Positions 45,431 to 55,945 of a DNA stretch of 64,000 nucleotides are shown piece by piece; position 1 is the first letter of the stretch, and each line of letters starts with the position of its first letter. A program made the position numbers and the translations under genes. Source of the DNA: Aspidapion aeneum (taxonomy: Eukaryota > Arthropoda > Insecta > Coleoptera > Brentidae); assembly GCA_963576565.1 (NCBI GenBank), contig OY755039.1:135914869-135978868 (forward strand), given 5' to 3'. The notes below the pieces were generated by a model. That model saw nothing but the letters and a program-made list of their open reading frames with translations. It did not search any database and was not told the origin of the DNA.

Positions 45431-47034
45431 TTAGATCGAAGACCATATTAAGCTTACATCACCAAAAGAAATATTAACAGAAATCAAAAATATTAATTCG
45501 AAAAAAGCCCCAGGGTATGATCTTATTAACGGGGTAGTCATAAAACAACTCCCCAGAAAAGCTATCGTAAAACTATGCAACCTAATTAATGCGTCTTTTA
45601 GGCTTAGATATGTAACTAAACTGTGGAAAGTTGCAGAAGTTATCATGATTCCAAAACCGAGAAAACCACTCTATGACGTGTCATCTTACAGGCCAATATC
45701 TTTGCTGCCAATTATATCCAAGCTGTATGAAAAATTATTGCTTAAAAGAATAAAACCCATTATAGAAAGACAAGAAATTATTCCGTCTCATCAATTTGGT
45801 TTTCGAGACAAGCATTCCACGATAGATCAAGTACACAGAATTACTAATATAATAGAAAAAGCACTAGAAGAGGGAAAAGTTTGTTCTGCAGTTTTTCTAG
45901 ATGTAGCACAAGCATTTGACAAAGTGTGGCATGAAGGCCTTAATTTTAAATTAAAACGGTTTCTGCCAAAACAATATTCGGATATTTTGGAATCATACAT
46001 ATCTGATCCGCATTTTAGAGTAAAACAGGAAGACTCATACTCAAATTTAAGAGAAATTCAAGCCGGCGTGCCCCAGGGTAGCGTACTAGGCCCATATCTA
46101 TACTTATTATTCACTTGTGATATCCCAAAGCCAGAAAATTGCCACTTAGCAACATTTTCCGATGATACTGGTTTATTGACGGTAGAAAAATCTATTGAAA
46201 AATGCATAGAAAAACTTCAGGATGCAGTCACCCAAGTTCACAGTTGGACCACAAAGTGGCGAATAAAATTAAATGAAACCAACTCAATTCATGTTGATTT
46301 TACAAACAAAAATATAAATCACATACAAATTACAATTAACAACATTCTCGTACCATATTCAAATCAGGCAAAATATCTAGGTATGACACTTGATGCCAAA
46401 TTGCGCTGGAGAGCACATGTTAAGAAAAAAAAAGTAGAACTTGAGATAAGGTATAGAAAAATGAACTGGCTAATTGGAAGGAAGTCCAATTTCACAATTC
46501 ATAATAAGTTACTGCTTTATAGACAAATACTGAAACCAGTATGGACATATGGTATTCAACTATGGGGTTGTGCTAAAGAGAGTAACATTCTAGTTGTACA
46601 GATATTTCAAAATAAAGTATTAAGAAACATTGTGAATGCACCTTGGTACGTTCGAAATAGTGACCTTCATCGAGATCTAAAAATCGAAACTGTAGCAGAG
46701 ACTATAAAAAAGTACGCAAAAAGCCATGAAGATAGACTCCATCGGCATGTGAATGTGGAAGCAATTCAGCTTCTAGACAATACTATGCTAGTTCGAAGAC
46801 TAAAAAGAGTGAAGCCGTTTGAGCTAGTAAATTACACATAAAACAAAATAATGCTATAAACACAACACAATTGTGAGTTACAGACTAAACAAAGCGGGGA
46901 GAACTGTTGAGTGAACCCTAAGTTTAAATCTGACTTTTCTAGTAAATTAAGTTAAAACAAAATTGCTAATTAGTCTTACTGACTAGATTGTAATACAATA
47001 AACACAGTGTGTTTGACAAATAAAAAAAAAAAGA
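45431..47034 (+). mobile_element. Jockey-type non-LTR retrotransposon, 5'-truncated
   Basis: Contains the 45,435-46,841 RT frame, a 3' untranslated region of about 180 bp with AATAAA at 46,999, and an A-rich tail at 47,021-47,034. The 3' region is nearly identical to the reversed copy at 42,424-42,660. The start coincides with loss of the upstream sequence kept in that copy. Confidence 0.9.
45435..46841 (+). CDS. Jockey-type reverse transcriptase, open but 5'-partial
   Basis: 469 codons stay open from just after an in-frame TAG at 45,432 to TAA at 46,839; the first Met is at 45,645 but homology starts at the beginning (IEDHIKLTSPKEILTEIKNI). Motifs: KKAPGYDLINGVVIKQLPRK; RPISLLPIISKLYEKLLLKR; HQFGFRDKHSTIDQVHR; A motif VFLDVAQAFDKVWHEGL; B motif AGVPQGSVLGPYLYLLFTCD; C motif FSDDTGLL in place of the usual FADD, keeping both aspartates; then a thumb region with TYGIQLWGCAKESN. 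Family proteins reverse-transcribe their own RNA at a nick made by an APE-type endonuclease, which is absent here, so this copy cannot retrotranspose alone. Poly-A and AATAAA lie downstream. Confidence 0.93.
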   Translation: MEDHIKLTSPKEILTEIKNINSKKAPGYDLINGVVIKQLPRKAIVKLCNLINASFRLRYVTKLWKVAEVIMIPKPRKPLYDVSSYRPISLLPIISKLYEKLLLKRIKPIIERQEIIPSHQFGFRDKHSTIDQVHRITNIIEKALEEGKVCSAVFLDVAQAFDKVWHEGLNFKLKRFLPKQYSDILESYISDPHFRVKQEDSYSNLREIQAGVPQGSVLGPYLYLLFTCDIPKPENCHLATFSDDTGLLTVEKSIEKCIEKLQDAVTQVHSWTTKWRIKLNETNSIHVDFTNKNINHIQITINNILVPYSNQAKYLGMTLDAKLRWRAHVKKKKVELEIRYRKMNWLIGRKSNFTIHNKLLLYRQILKPVWTYGIQLWGCAKESNILVVQIFQNKVLRNIVNAPWYVRNSDLHRDLKIETVAETIKKYAKSHEDRLHRHVNVEAIQLLDNTMLVRRLKRVKPFELVNYT

Positions 47035-47230
47035 AAGATTGATTAAAAAAAAAACGTATTAATTTATTTTATAAAGATATATTGGCCAATACAAAAATGA
47101 ACCTTTTTCGAACCTTAATTTAAAATTTAAAAAACGGTCATTTAACCACCAGTTGACGACAACGTAGAAATTAGAAGAAAAACAGCATAATCTATTTATA
47201 CCGTAGCCGAAATCATACTAAGGCCGCGAT

Positions 47231-47255
47231 AAATCAAATCAAATCAAATCAAATC
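47231..47255. repeat. (AAATC)5 microsatellite
   Basis: Five perfect units, followed by TTTATTTTTCC. Such short runs often mark the reversed tail of a non-LTR element, but no body was recognised. Confidence 0.92.
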
Positions 47256-47689
47256 TTTATTTTTCCTCAAAATGATTGTAAAATACAATATGGAAATCGT
47301 CACTACGTTGTAACTGGAATGCTTTAGCTTCTGGCACCACGGCTGCTCTGTTTGTCGTAACTGGCAGCTTTCGGGTCTTTCTGGTTGCCTAGATACTTGT
47401 GGTGGCGGTATTACCCTGCATGGTAAAAATGCCCTGTCTGCCCCTACATCAAGGACGTAGATAATATATAAAAAACTTTTTTTTCATATCATCATATTTC
47501 AAATAACTTACGTCATGATATATTCCACAAAAATATTCATTATAAGCACATACTGCATTGTTGCGCATTTCTTTACTATTATCCTAATAGGTGCTCCATG
47601 TGACTCTTAAAACGGGATATCAAAAGGCTGCTCCTTTTTCGATTAGGTTGAATAGATAAAGGTGAAACCTCCAAAGTAGCAAAGGAGGA

Positions 47690-50250
47690 GGCACTAAATA
47701 CATTGTTTACCGGGACGCGTCAGATAAGCTGAATTCAAGATATGTTGAAGGACAAACCTTCCTGATATTTTTACCAAAAAAAATTAGGGGGGTAATAGGA
47801 TTCGTTTTCGAGCTATACTTATTTAAATGTGCGCCACTGAAATATGGAAAAAACATGACCATTTGTAGTTTTTTTGTAATAACTTATCGCCAAATAAAAA
47901 TAATAAACTGATATTAGCTTTAATTTATTGTTAAAAGAGTTCTTTTCAGAATTTTATCAGTTTTTGACATAAAGTTTCCGTCACATACCTACAGAGTGGC
48001 TCAAAATAATAAAGAAAAAATACAGGAAAAATACCTGAGAATTATTAAATATAAAGAAAGGAAACTTAAAATGCATGGTCAAAATTAACTTCACTTGCTT
48101 TCATGTGAGTTGCTTTAACTATTCTAGAGTGATGTTTGCATAATAGGTTATGTGATAAGCTTACAGGGTATTTCAAAAAAAAAATATATTCAACGCATGA
48201 CTCGTTTACTAATTGTCTACGGAATAGTGTGTTTACGGGGATGCGTTAAATGAGGTGAATTTATTTAATGTTAGGGCCCAAGTCCTCTAAATACTCGTCT
48301 CAAAGAAATTGGGGGTCATCGGTTTCGTGTTCAAGCTGTAATTATTTAAATCCGCCACTGGAAAAAAGAAAAATGTGACTTTTTGTAGAGTTTTTGCTAT
48401 AACTTCTCGTCAAATAGAAATAAAAAACCAATATTAATTTTATTTAGTTGAAAAAAAAAAACTCTTTGTAAGTCCGTTTTCGATTTTTTTATAGTTTTCG
48501 TCACATATCTACAGAGTGGCTCAAAATATGAATAACAGAAATACAGGAATAAAAACTGGGATTTGTTAAATATACCTAAAGAGATGAAATTAAAAATGCA
48601 TAGTCAAAATAAATTCATTTGCTTCAATGTGAGTCGTTGTAATTATTGTAATTATTGTAAAGTAACATACATAATGGTTTATGTAGTAAACCTACAGGGT
48701 AAATCAAACATTTTTTTAAATTAAACAAATAATAGGTGTACTAACTGTGTAGCGGAATAGTGTGTTTAACGGGATGCGTCAGATCAGGCGAATTTGAGAT
48801 ATGTTAGAGCCCGAACCATCCTGAAACTTGCTCAAAAAAATTGGGGGGGGGGCTCATCGGTTTCGTTTTTGAGCTATACTCTTATGGATTTTCGCTACAA
48901 CTTCTATCTCTTTATAGGGATAAAAAGTTGATATTTAAACTTTTATCAATTAAGTTTGTTTACTGCTCATCGGTTTCGTTTTTGAGCTATACTCTTATGG
49001 ATTTTCGCTACAACTTCTATCTCTTTACAGGGATAAAAAGTTGATATTTAAACTTTTATCAATTAAGTTTGTTTACAGGCTTTCTTTATGAAAATGTATG
49101 GCAGAACTCCCGGAAAGGGGCGAAGAGACCCCTTTTTGTCTTTTTGTCCCCACATTTCCTATATTCTAGCATTAAATAAGTATAACTCGAAAACAAAACC
49201 GATCACCACCCACTTTTCCTTGAAACAAGTATTACGACGGTTTAGGCTCTAACATATCTCAAATTCAGTGCATTTGACGCATCCCAGTGAACATTTTCCA
49301 CACACTATTCCATAGGCAATGAGTACACATGTTATGCGAATTTCAAAAATGTTTGAAATACCCATTAAGTCTATTATTATTATTATTGTATTTCAATTAT
49401 TCATAGTTTGAGCCACTATTTAGATATGTGACGAAAACTATATGTCATAAAATGAGAACATACTTAAAAAGACTCTTTTTTTTTAACAACATAAAATTCA
49501 TATTGGTTTTTTATTTTTCTTTCACGAGAAGTTATAACAAAGAACTACAAAATCTTACATTTTTCCATAATCCATTAGGGAATTTAAATAATTATAGCTC
49601 GAAAACGAAACCGATGACCCCCCAATTTTTTTGAAACAAGCATCCGCACGGTTTAGGCTCAAACATATCTTAAATTCACCTCATTTGACGCATACCAGTA
49701 AACACACTATTTCGTAGACAATTAGTAAATATGTCATGTGTTGAACTATTTTTTTTAAATACCCTGTTAGCTTATAACATAACCTATTATGCAAACATCA
49801 TTCTAGAATAGTTAAAACGACTCACATGAAAGCAAGTGAAGTTAATTTTGACTATGCATTTTTGTTCCCTTTCTTTATACGTAATAAATCTCAGGTACTT
49901 TTCCTGTATTTTTTTAAAATTATTTGAGCCACTCTGTAGGTATGTGACGCAAACTATATGTTAAAAATTGATAAAATTCCTAAAAGGACTCTTTTGTCAA
50001 TAAAATAAGACTAATATAATTTTTTTGTTTTTATTTGGCGTTATTACAAAAAAACGACAAAAGGTCATATTTTTCCATATTTCAGTGGCGCGCATTTATA
50101 TAAGTATAGCTCAAAAACGAATCCTATGACCCCCTCAATTTTTTTTGGTAAAAATATCAGGAAGGTTTGGCCTTCAACATATCTCAAATTCAGCTCATCT
50201 GACGCGTCCCGGTAAACAATGTATTTAGTGCCTCCTCCTTGGAAAATCGC
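47690..50250. repeat. 2.5-kb palindromic array of ~530-bp units
   Basis: The left portion has units starting at GTTTAC-GGGAYGCGT (47,705, 48,231, 48,763; spacing about 527-532 bp). Each has CGTTTTTGAGCTATAC, an ACAGAGTGGCTCAAAATA phrase and a purine-rich 'aaattrggggggt' run. The right portion (49,080-50,250) carries the same phrases reversed (ACCAGTAAACA at 49,692, CCCGGTAAACA at 50,208). The outermost ends are mirror copies: GGAGGAGGCACTAAATACAT (47,682) and ATGTATTTAGTGCCTCCTCC (50,219). Frames in it (48,841-49,044 and 50,065-50,274) are the same repeat and not genes. Confidence 0.82.
48852..49077. repeat. 113-bp perfect-type tandem duplication at the palindrome centre
   Basis: Units 48,852-48,964 and 48,965-49,077 appear to differ by one base (TTTATAGGG versus TTTACAGGG), implying a recent duplication. 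Confidence 0.93.
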
Positions 50251-50516
50251 ATATTTGAGCAATCTCGATTTCATAAGACCTATAAAAAATTTGTTAGATT
50301 TTTTAAGGGCTTCGATGTTTTGTGATAACTTATTTTATTTTCATATTTTGATAATAGAGTTTTTGAGGGAGTAGTTTTTGGAATTTTTTAACTTTTAGTC
50401 TAGTATCTTTGTGCAGGGAAATTTTGAAAGTTCCAAAATAGCATTTTTTCTTTTATTGATTTAATATACCAATTAATTTGCAAAGCAATTATTATTGTAA
50501 GTCAAGAAAAAAATTA
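50251..50516. other. Spacer, nothing recognised
   Basis: AT-rich; no repeat match. Confidence 0.4.
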
Positions 50517-50940
50517 ATGGATCCATGACGGATCTGATACCTTCCTAGCTAGCCTATTAGCACCCTTCAATTGAGTTATGACAATCAGCCTTAAAGACAG
50601 TTTTTGTAAATATCTCGAAAACTAAAGCTCCTACGAAATTTTTGGTTAGAACACGAATTATTGAGCAAAATGTTGTCTACTATATTCCGAAAACCGTATA
50701 TTGATGCGACGCGCCGTTAAAAAGTAAGTATTTTTTTAATTTTTTAATTGTCAAAAAACTGTCAATAGTATTAATGGATTTTGACCAAAATCTAATCAGC
50801 TCATTAGGGTGTCGAACACTATTTTATCTGAAAATTTTATGAATATCGGTTGAGCCGTTTTGGAGCTATGGTGTTACGGACAGAAAAAAAATACATACAC
50901 ACACACACACACTCTAGCCATTGCTGCGTGGGCTAGGAAG
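50517..50940 (+). mobile_element. Element B, copy 2, with (CA)n
   Basis: Collinear with 9,425-9,674 plus 10,541-10,580. It contains the core GGTTGAGCCGTTTTGGAGCT, GTTACGGACAGA and a (CA)n run at 50,890-50,912, then CTCTAGCC-attgctgcgt-GGGCTAG, a terminal hairpin. ACCTTCCTAGCTAGCC near 50,539 is inverted against GGCTAGGAAG at the right. The layout is the same as in element A. Confidence 0.75.
50890..50912. repeat. (CA)n microsatellite within element B
   Basis: ATACATACACACACACACAC continuing to 50,912, directly after the GACAGA motif. Confidence 0.9.
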
Positions 50941-51408
50941 CTAATAATTATAAAATGATGTACTTATATTATTATTTTATTTCGACCTAATTATAGGTAA
51001 AAGGTTTTAGATTAATTTCGTTTTGAAGTTTAATAAAAAGTGTTTTTTATTCAAGATAAATAAAACAAACTTTCCTTTGTTCCAAACGCCGAAATAAAAA
51101 TAATTTTGTAGCTCAAAATAAAAGATGTATTACATGTGAAGAGCAAACACTCGCTCTTCTCGGGTATGACACCCAATAAATGTTACTTTACCCATCCAAA
51201 ACCGCTATTTGTAAATTCAGAGAAATCTAGGTAGAAATTTTCCTAGATTCAGGGAATTTTTCACAAGAATTGTTGGCAAAGCTGGGATCTTCCTATTTAG
51301 CCTTGCTTTTGAAGCACCACCGTGCCGCTCGTTGGAGCTCTTTAGATTTCCGACTTTTAGTGCGATTGTCTTAAATTTTAAGAATTTTTAGTGTTACCGT
51401 AAAGTTTT
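50941..51408. other. Spacer, nothing recognised
   Basis: No repeat or coding match found. Confidence 0.45.
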
Positions 51409-52193
51409 TTAGCTCACACATATACTATACTATAGTAGTGTGAGCTTTGGTAATCCTAATTTTTTCGAGAAAAAAAAAGTTGCTCCGATTTCAAAAATTT
51501 TTATATATCTTTGCGTTTCAGATGATTTTGAAAGTTTTTTGTTGCGCCGTCTGTCTGTCTGTCTGTCTGTATTCTGTCTATCTGTCTGTCTGTTTGTCTG
51601 TTTGTCTGTATGTCTGTATGTCTGTCTGTAACGACCAACGCGCTTGGCCGATTTTACTCCAAAACCGCTTTGCCGATTTTAATGAAATTTGGTACCTAGG
51701 CTGGGTCTTGTGTCGAGATGGTCCCGTTTAAAAATGAACAAAATCCACCGATTACGAACCGAATAAAAGGGTGGGGGTAGATTTAAAAAATTAGAGTTTA
51801 TGTGCAAATATGGCGTGTGTGATATCAAACGAAAGGTAATTGAGTCTGGAGTTAAACAAAATACATTTTAATTTATTTTAAAAAAAGGGTGTGGGTATAT
51901 TTCAAAAATTAGAGTTTAAGTGAAAATATGGCGTGTGTGATATCAAACGAAAGGTAATTGAGTCCGGAGTTTAACAAAATACATTATAGTTTTTGTTTTT
52001 TTTTAAGGGTGGGGGTAGATTTTAAAAATTTGAGTTTAAGTCAAAACATGGCTTGTGCGGTATCAAACAAAAGGTAATTTAGTCTGGAGTTGAATAAAAT
52101 ATATTTCTGTTTTTAGTTATATTAGCTCACACGTAAACTATAACTATAGTACCTAGTGTGAGCTTAGGGGCCCATATGTTGGCAGAGTATTTT
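51409..52193 (-). mobile_element. Element A, copy 3, intermediate microsatellite
   Basis: Reversed relative to copies 1 and 2 and complete at both ends (hairpins AGCTCACAC/GTGTGAGC at 51,411-51,446 and AGCTCACAC/GTGTGAGC at 52,132-52,173). The microsatellite at 51,549-51,631 is about 80 bp of mixed GTCT repeats and already includes GTCTGTATGTCTGTATGTCT, i.e. the octamer unit of the 10-kb array, at the same side as in copy 2. Three CTTTCGTTTGATATC-type blocks follow. Frames at 51,440-51,731 read through the element and are not genes. Confidence 0.85.
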
Positions 52194-52199
52194 ACAAAA

Positions 52200-52555
52200 T
52201 ATTAAAACCTGTTGTGTAGGTAAAGGAGGCTTAAAATTAGCCATTCCAAATAAAATTAACATAATTTATCAGGGGCGTAAAAACTTCCGCCAAGCCATGG
52301 ATGAAATGCAAGCTGTAACTAAAAAAATTATTACAAGATCTATGCCAAACTATTACGGAAATCCTAAACATTGAAGTACAGTGCCAATTGTTACATGCTT
52401 TTATTGTCCCAGCTGATCCATGCAAACTAGTGACAATGCATCCTGGAAGCCTGCCAGGCTTTCATGATTCAGTGACCCTAATGGAAACACCCGATTTATG
52501 GCGAACGTCGAGGAAATTGTGCACTGAGTACTTTTGGATTTACTGAATTTTTGTA
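52200..52555 (+). pseudogene. Unrecognised coding-like fragments, frameshifted
   Basis: Frame 1 (52,221-52,374) reads KGGLKLAIPNKINIIYQGRK then NFRQAMDEMQAVTKKI and stops after NYYGNPKH. A shifted frame (about 52,371-52,546) reads IEVQCQLLHAFIVPADPCKL, VTMHPGSLPGFHDS, VTLMETPDLWR. The GSLPGFHDS string is loosely like the PGS.HDS stretch of PIF/Harbinger transposases, but the match is weak. Composition and open length look more like real coding than the surroundings. Function not assigned. Confidence 0.3.
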
Positions 52556-52638
52556 TAATATACATTTTCTTATATTCCAATGAATAAACTTTTAGTTTGT
52601 TTAAAAAAATACTTTAGTTTACAAAAAAAATAATATTA

Positions 52639-54885
52639 AGGTAACTTTGCCTATTACCGGCTTAGTTAAGGAAATTTTCATTTTACCCGCTTGGATTAGT
52701 GTTAAGGGTTCATACTTTGGCCAAATTTATCATTAAATGGCGTAAAGGGTAGAGTTGTCTGTCAATTTCAACAAAAAAAATATATATATTTTTTTAATTT
52801 GTACAAAAAAAAATTATTTTTTTAAAAAGTCATTTTTTTCTATTACCGGCCTATTATCAAACGTTGTGTTTGATTATAAAAAATAACTAAAATAAATAAG
52901 TTGGACAAATTGTTTATTTTTAAAACTGAGCAAAAACTTAAAAAACTAAAATAAAAAATTAGTTAGTACATAAAATGTGCAACTTTTTTATTTTTAGAAA
53001 AGTAAAAATTGAGATGAAAAGTAATAAACCGGGATACAAAGTAATAAAGTCGAAATAAAAAGTAAAAATCGGTATAAAAAGTAAAAATTGGGATAAAAAG
53101 TAAAAATCGGGATAAAAAGTAAAAATTGGGATAAAAAGTAAAAAATGGGATAAAAAAAAACGGATACAAATTTAAAAAATCGGGATAAAAAGAAAAAATC
53201 GGCATAAAATGTAACAATTGGGATAAAAAGTAAAAATCGGGATAAAAAGTTAAAAACCGATATAAAAAGTATAACAGTCGGGAAAAAAGTAAAAATCGAG
53301 AAAAAATAAAAATGATAAAAAGTAAAAAATCATAAAGATCCTAAAACTTAAAAAATATTGAAAACTTGATTAATAACCTCGTGATAAAAGTGTATTTTTA
53401 CCCATCGACGAACTGTATAAACTTTTCGCCTTGGGATAAACAGTGACACTTTTATCCTCTGGTATTTATTATAGTATTTCGCACTTTAGGGGTAAAAAGT
53501 GTAATTTTTATACCGCATTGTTGAAACAAATGTGCCAATTTTTACTCCCGGGATAAAATTGCAAAAAATACAGTATAAACCTCGTAATTAAAGTTTATTT
53601 TTATTGCTCGACAAATTTTAGCCTTTCCCTCTGGTTGGGCTACAAACTTTTTTCCTCAGGATAAAAAGCACTTTTGTTACCGGATAACGTGTGTGCATAT
53701 ATGTGAGCATATTTTAATTATGTCTTTTTTTAAAATAAAAACGCCATGAAAAAGTTATAATTAAATAAATACCATTTTTTAAAAAATATAATATAATTAT
53801 CAATCTAAGGGTAATAAAAGATAAGATTTTCTTCATATCTGTCAAGGAATTTGTGGGCCGGAAAAAGATTTTTATACTTATGGAGGCTTTGTCATAAAAA
53901 TTGGAAAAATTTTTTTTTGTGTTTTAAAGGGATAATAAAAAATTATAAATTAAACAATAACAGTAATTTTCCAGCTCAATAAGCCGTAGTTAGATCGAGG
54001 TCCAAAATATTAATCTATTACCGGCCTATTTTAATTTTGCCTTTTTTACCAATTGTCTAGAAAATATATATTATTAAATAGTAAAAATACATTTAATAGA
54101 CCTTTAATAAATAAAAAAAAATCAAAAGTATTTTAAAAGGGTCTTAAATCTAGGAGTTATTAAAAAACTGGTTCCATTAAGAAGACTTTGCTTTGACCTT
54201 TTTTTTTGTAATAACTCTTTTTAATTAGGTAATAAAAAGGGTGTATTTTAATATTTCTGTCAAAAATTTTGTGGGCCGGAAATACATTAACATATTTTTT
54301 AAGGTATATTGGATAAAAGCTCCAAAACAAAGTTTTTTTTTCTTTCTTAAAAATAAAATAAATATGATTTAAAATAATTGCGAGTTTTTGCATTTCCGGC
54401 TCAATAAGCCGCAATTAGATCGGACTTCCAAATATTGGTCTTTACCGGCCCCATTTTATATTTGCGATTTTCAGCACTTTTCCGATTTTTTTTTTTTTAT
54501 AAATTGTGAAAGTTATCGTAAACAGACATATATGAATCAACCTAAATTAAAAAAAATATAAAAAAAACCTAAATTCTAAAAGTTATTGCTCAGAATACCT
54601 TAAGGTATGAAGTCAAATCCCTTACCAAAAAAAGAGCAAATTAGCCTGAAAACACACCTTTTCCCTTAGTGGAAACTTCCAGACTGCCGCCTACACTGAC
54701 GCTTGCCGACATCCCCACTTTTATGCGTTAATTTGATTGGCAAATAATAGTCCAATAATAGCCTGGCTACGGTTATAAATATTTTTCGCGCCAAATATGA
54801 ATAAATCAGCCGCCAAGGTGATGTACCTTTTTGAGCCGGCATTACCCCACGATTTTGCATGAGCCGGTAATACCCCATTTTACCT
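52639..54885. mobile_element. Element I, TA-flanked, reiterated terminal motif
   Basis: The ends AGGTAACTTTGCCTATTACC-GGCT and AGGTAAAATGGGGTATTACC-GGCT (right end, complement) are inverted repeats flanked by TA (52,637-52,638 and 54,886-54,887). The terminal motif TATTACCGGC recurs inside at 52,841, 54,018, 54,441 (TTTACCGGC), 54,834 and 54,866 (reversed). GTGGGCCGGAAA and GCTCAATAAGCCG phrases are duplicated about 425 bp apart (53,855/54,270 and 53,974/54,397). A GGGATAAAAAGT minisatellite is internal. 2,247 bp without a transposase frame; superfamily not recognised. Confidence 0.78.
52985..53345. repeat. 18-19-bp minisatellite, unit ~CGGGATAAAAAGTAAAAAT
   Basis: About 18 diverged tandem copies. 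The minus-strand 84-codon Phe/Tyr-rich frame over it (52,963-53,217) is low-complexity and not a gene. Isolated GGGATAAAA words recur through the rest of element I and in element J. Confidence 0.92.
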
Positions 54886-54887
54886 TA

Positions 54888-55088
54888 GTCAGTGTTCCAG
54901 GGTTAGAATGTTTGAAGGTGCAGTGATAATATTTAACCTAATTTTTCAAAAAGTCCTAAAATAAAACTGAGTTCTTTTAAGGAAATAACTTTTAAAATAC
55001 AGAAATAATAAAATAACAAACTACAAAACTATGACTAGTCTCTATTCTTTTCTAAAAAGCACAATGCATTTCAGTTCTTATTTTCGAA
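54888..55088. other. Spacer between elements I and K
   Basis: Nothing recognised. Confidence 0.4.
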
Positions 55089-55357
55089 TAGGGGAAAGAG
55101 GGGCAATATGGGATACTTAACTTTATAGGCTCATTTCTCTTATTAAATGATGACCATTGCGTTCGTCATTTGGAATTAAGTTGTAAAAAGTTAACTTTGC
55201 CCCGCATACGGAGTTAAATGGGGTACCTTTATGTGGCAAAACAAGCGGGGCGTTTGTATTATTTAGAATCAATATTTTTGTAAGACTAGTTTTATTTTGT
55301 TTACAAAAATCAGCTGGACCACCAGTGACGTGAAAAATTTGACATATATAATATATA

Positions 55358-55812
55358 CAGGGTGAGGAAAAAGTACCGGGACCCCTAAATATCTCGATAA
55401 CTAAGAGTTATTTGCAAAAATGGTCTAATTAAAAGTTTTAGGATTGAATTTGTTCTATTTGGTCGTGACATTGACATTGACGTATCTGTCAGCATTAGGA
55501 GTTTTTCGGAGGTCAACTTTAAAAATTTAAATGAAAACCATATTTTTTTCTTTTACCATTCGATGGAGAATAAAAATCTACGTTTAAAATGACATTGTAA
55601 TTTTGTGTCAAAATGACATTTCGAAGAATATAAATTAAATAATTGTTCTTAAAGTGGCCTTAACACTTTAAGAAACTCGTAGATTATTTAATTACCCCTG
55701 TATTTTATTATGCGTGTAGCTGTGACAATGACATTATATCTTAATATTGTATCAAAACAAATCGCAAATGGTTTTTTGTTTGAAGGGGTCCCGGTACTTT
55801 TTCCTCACTCTG
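55358..55812. mobile_element. MITE L, TA target, nested in K
   Basis: The ends CAGGGTGAGGAAAAAGTACC-GGGACCCC and GGGGTCCC-GGTACTTTTTCCTCACTCTG are inverted repeats of 28 bp with one mismatch, flanked by TA (55,356-55,357, 55,813-55,814). 455 bp, non-coding, likely mariner-related from target and size. It has an internal perfect hairpin at 55,646-55,674. Confidence 0.88.
55646..55674. repeat. Hairpin TTCTTAAAGTG/CACTTTAAGAA
   Basis: 11-bp perfect stem with a 7-bp loop inside MITE L. Confidence 0.9.
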
Positions 55813-55945
55813 TATAAGATCCGAACACCGGTCTATTCTATCCAACGTGATAAAACATCTGATAAGAGGTTTTAGTCTTGCGCAGTTTACCGAGAACTGC
55901 GGTATTCTGTTTTACTCATGTACCCCATTTTCCCCCTTTGCCCTA

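Larger units (their letters stand above)
45158..47444. mobile_element. Element M, TA-flanked, split by jockey
   Basis: The ends GGGGAAGACGGGGGAATTCC and the complement of GGCATT..TGCCCTGTCTGCCCC are imperfect inverted repeats flanked by TA (45,156-45,157, 47,445-47,446). Inside are restatements of the end motif: GGCGGAATTCCCCCATGG (45,340), GGGGTAATACCGCC (45,380), GGCGGTATTACCCTGCATGG (47,405). Removing jockey leaves about 680 bp. End geometry matches elements I, J and K. Confidence 0.68.
55091..55943. mobile_element. Element K, TA-flanked, split by MITE L
   Basis: The ends GGGGAAAGAGGGGCAATATG-GGATAC and GGGCAAAGGGGGAAAATGG-GGTAC (complement of the right end) are imperfect inverted repeats flanked by TA (55,089-55,090, 55,944-55,945). 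Inside, TTTGCCCCGCATACGG and ATGGGGTACC restate the end motif. Without MITE L it is about 395 bp. Same end geometry as I, J and M. Confidence 0.75.

Noticed and set aside
48841..49044. 67-codon frame and similar frames at 49,428-49,634 and 50,065-50,274
   Set aside because: The same 530-bp repeat read in different copies; no conserved reading frame between units.
52963..53217. Phe/Tyr-rich minus-strand frame
   Set aside because: Product of the GGGATAAAAAGT minisatellite in element I.
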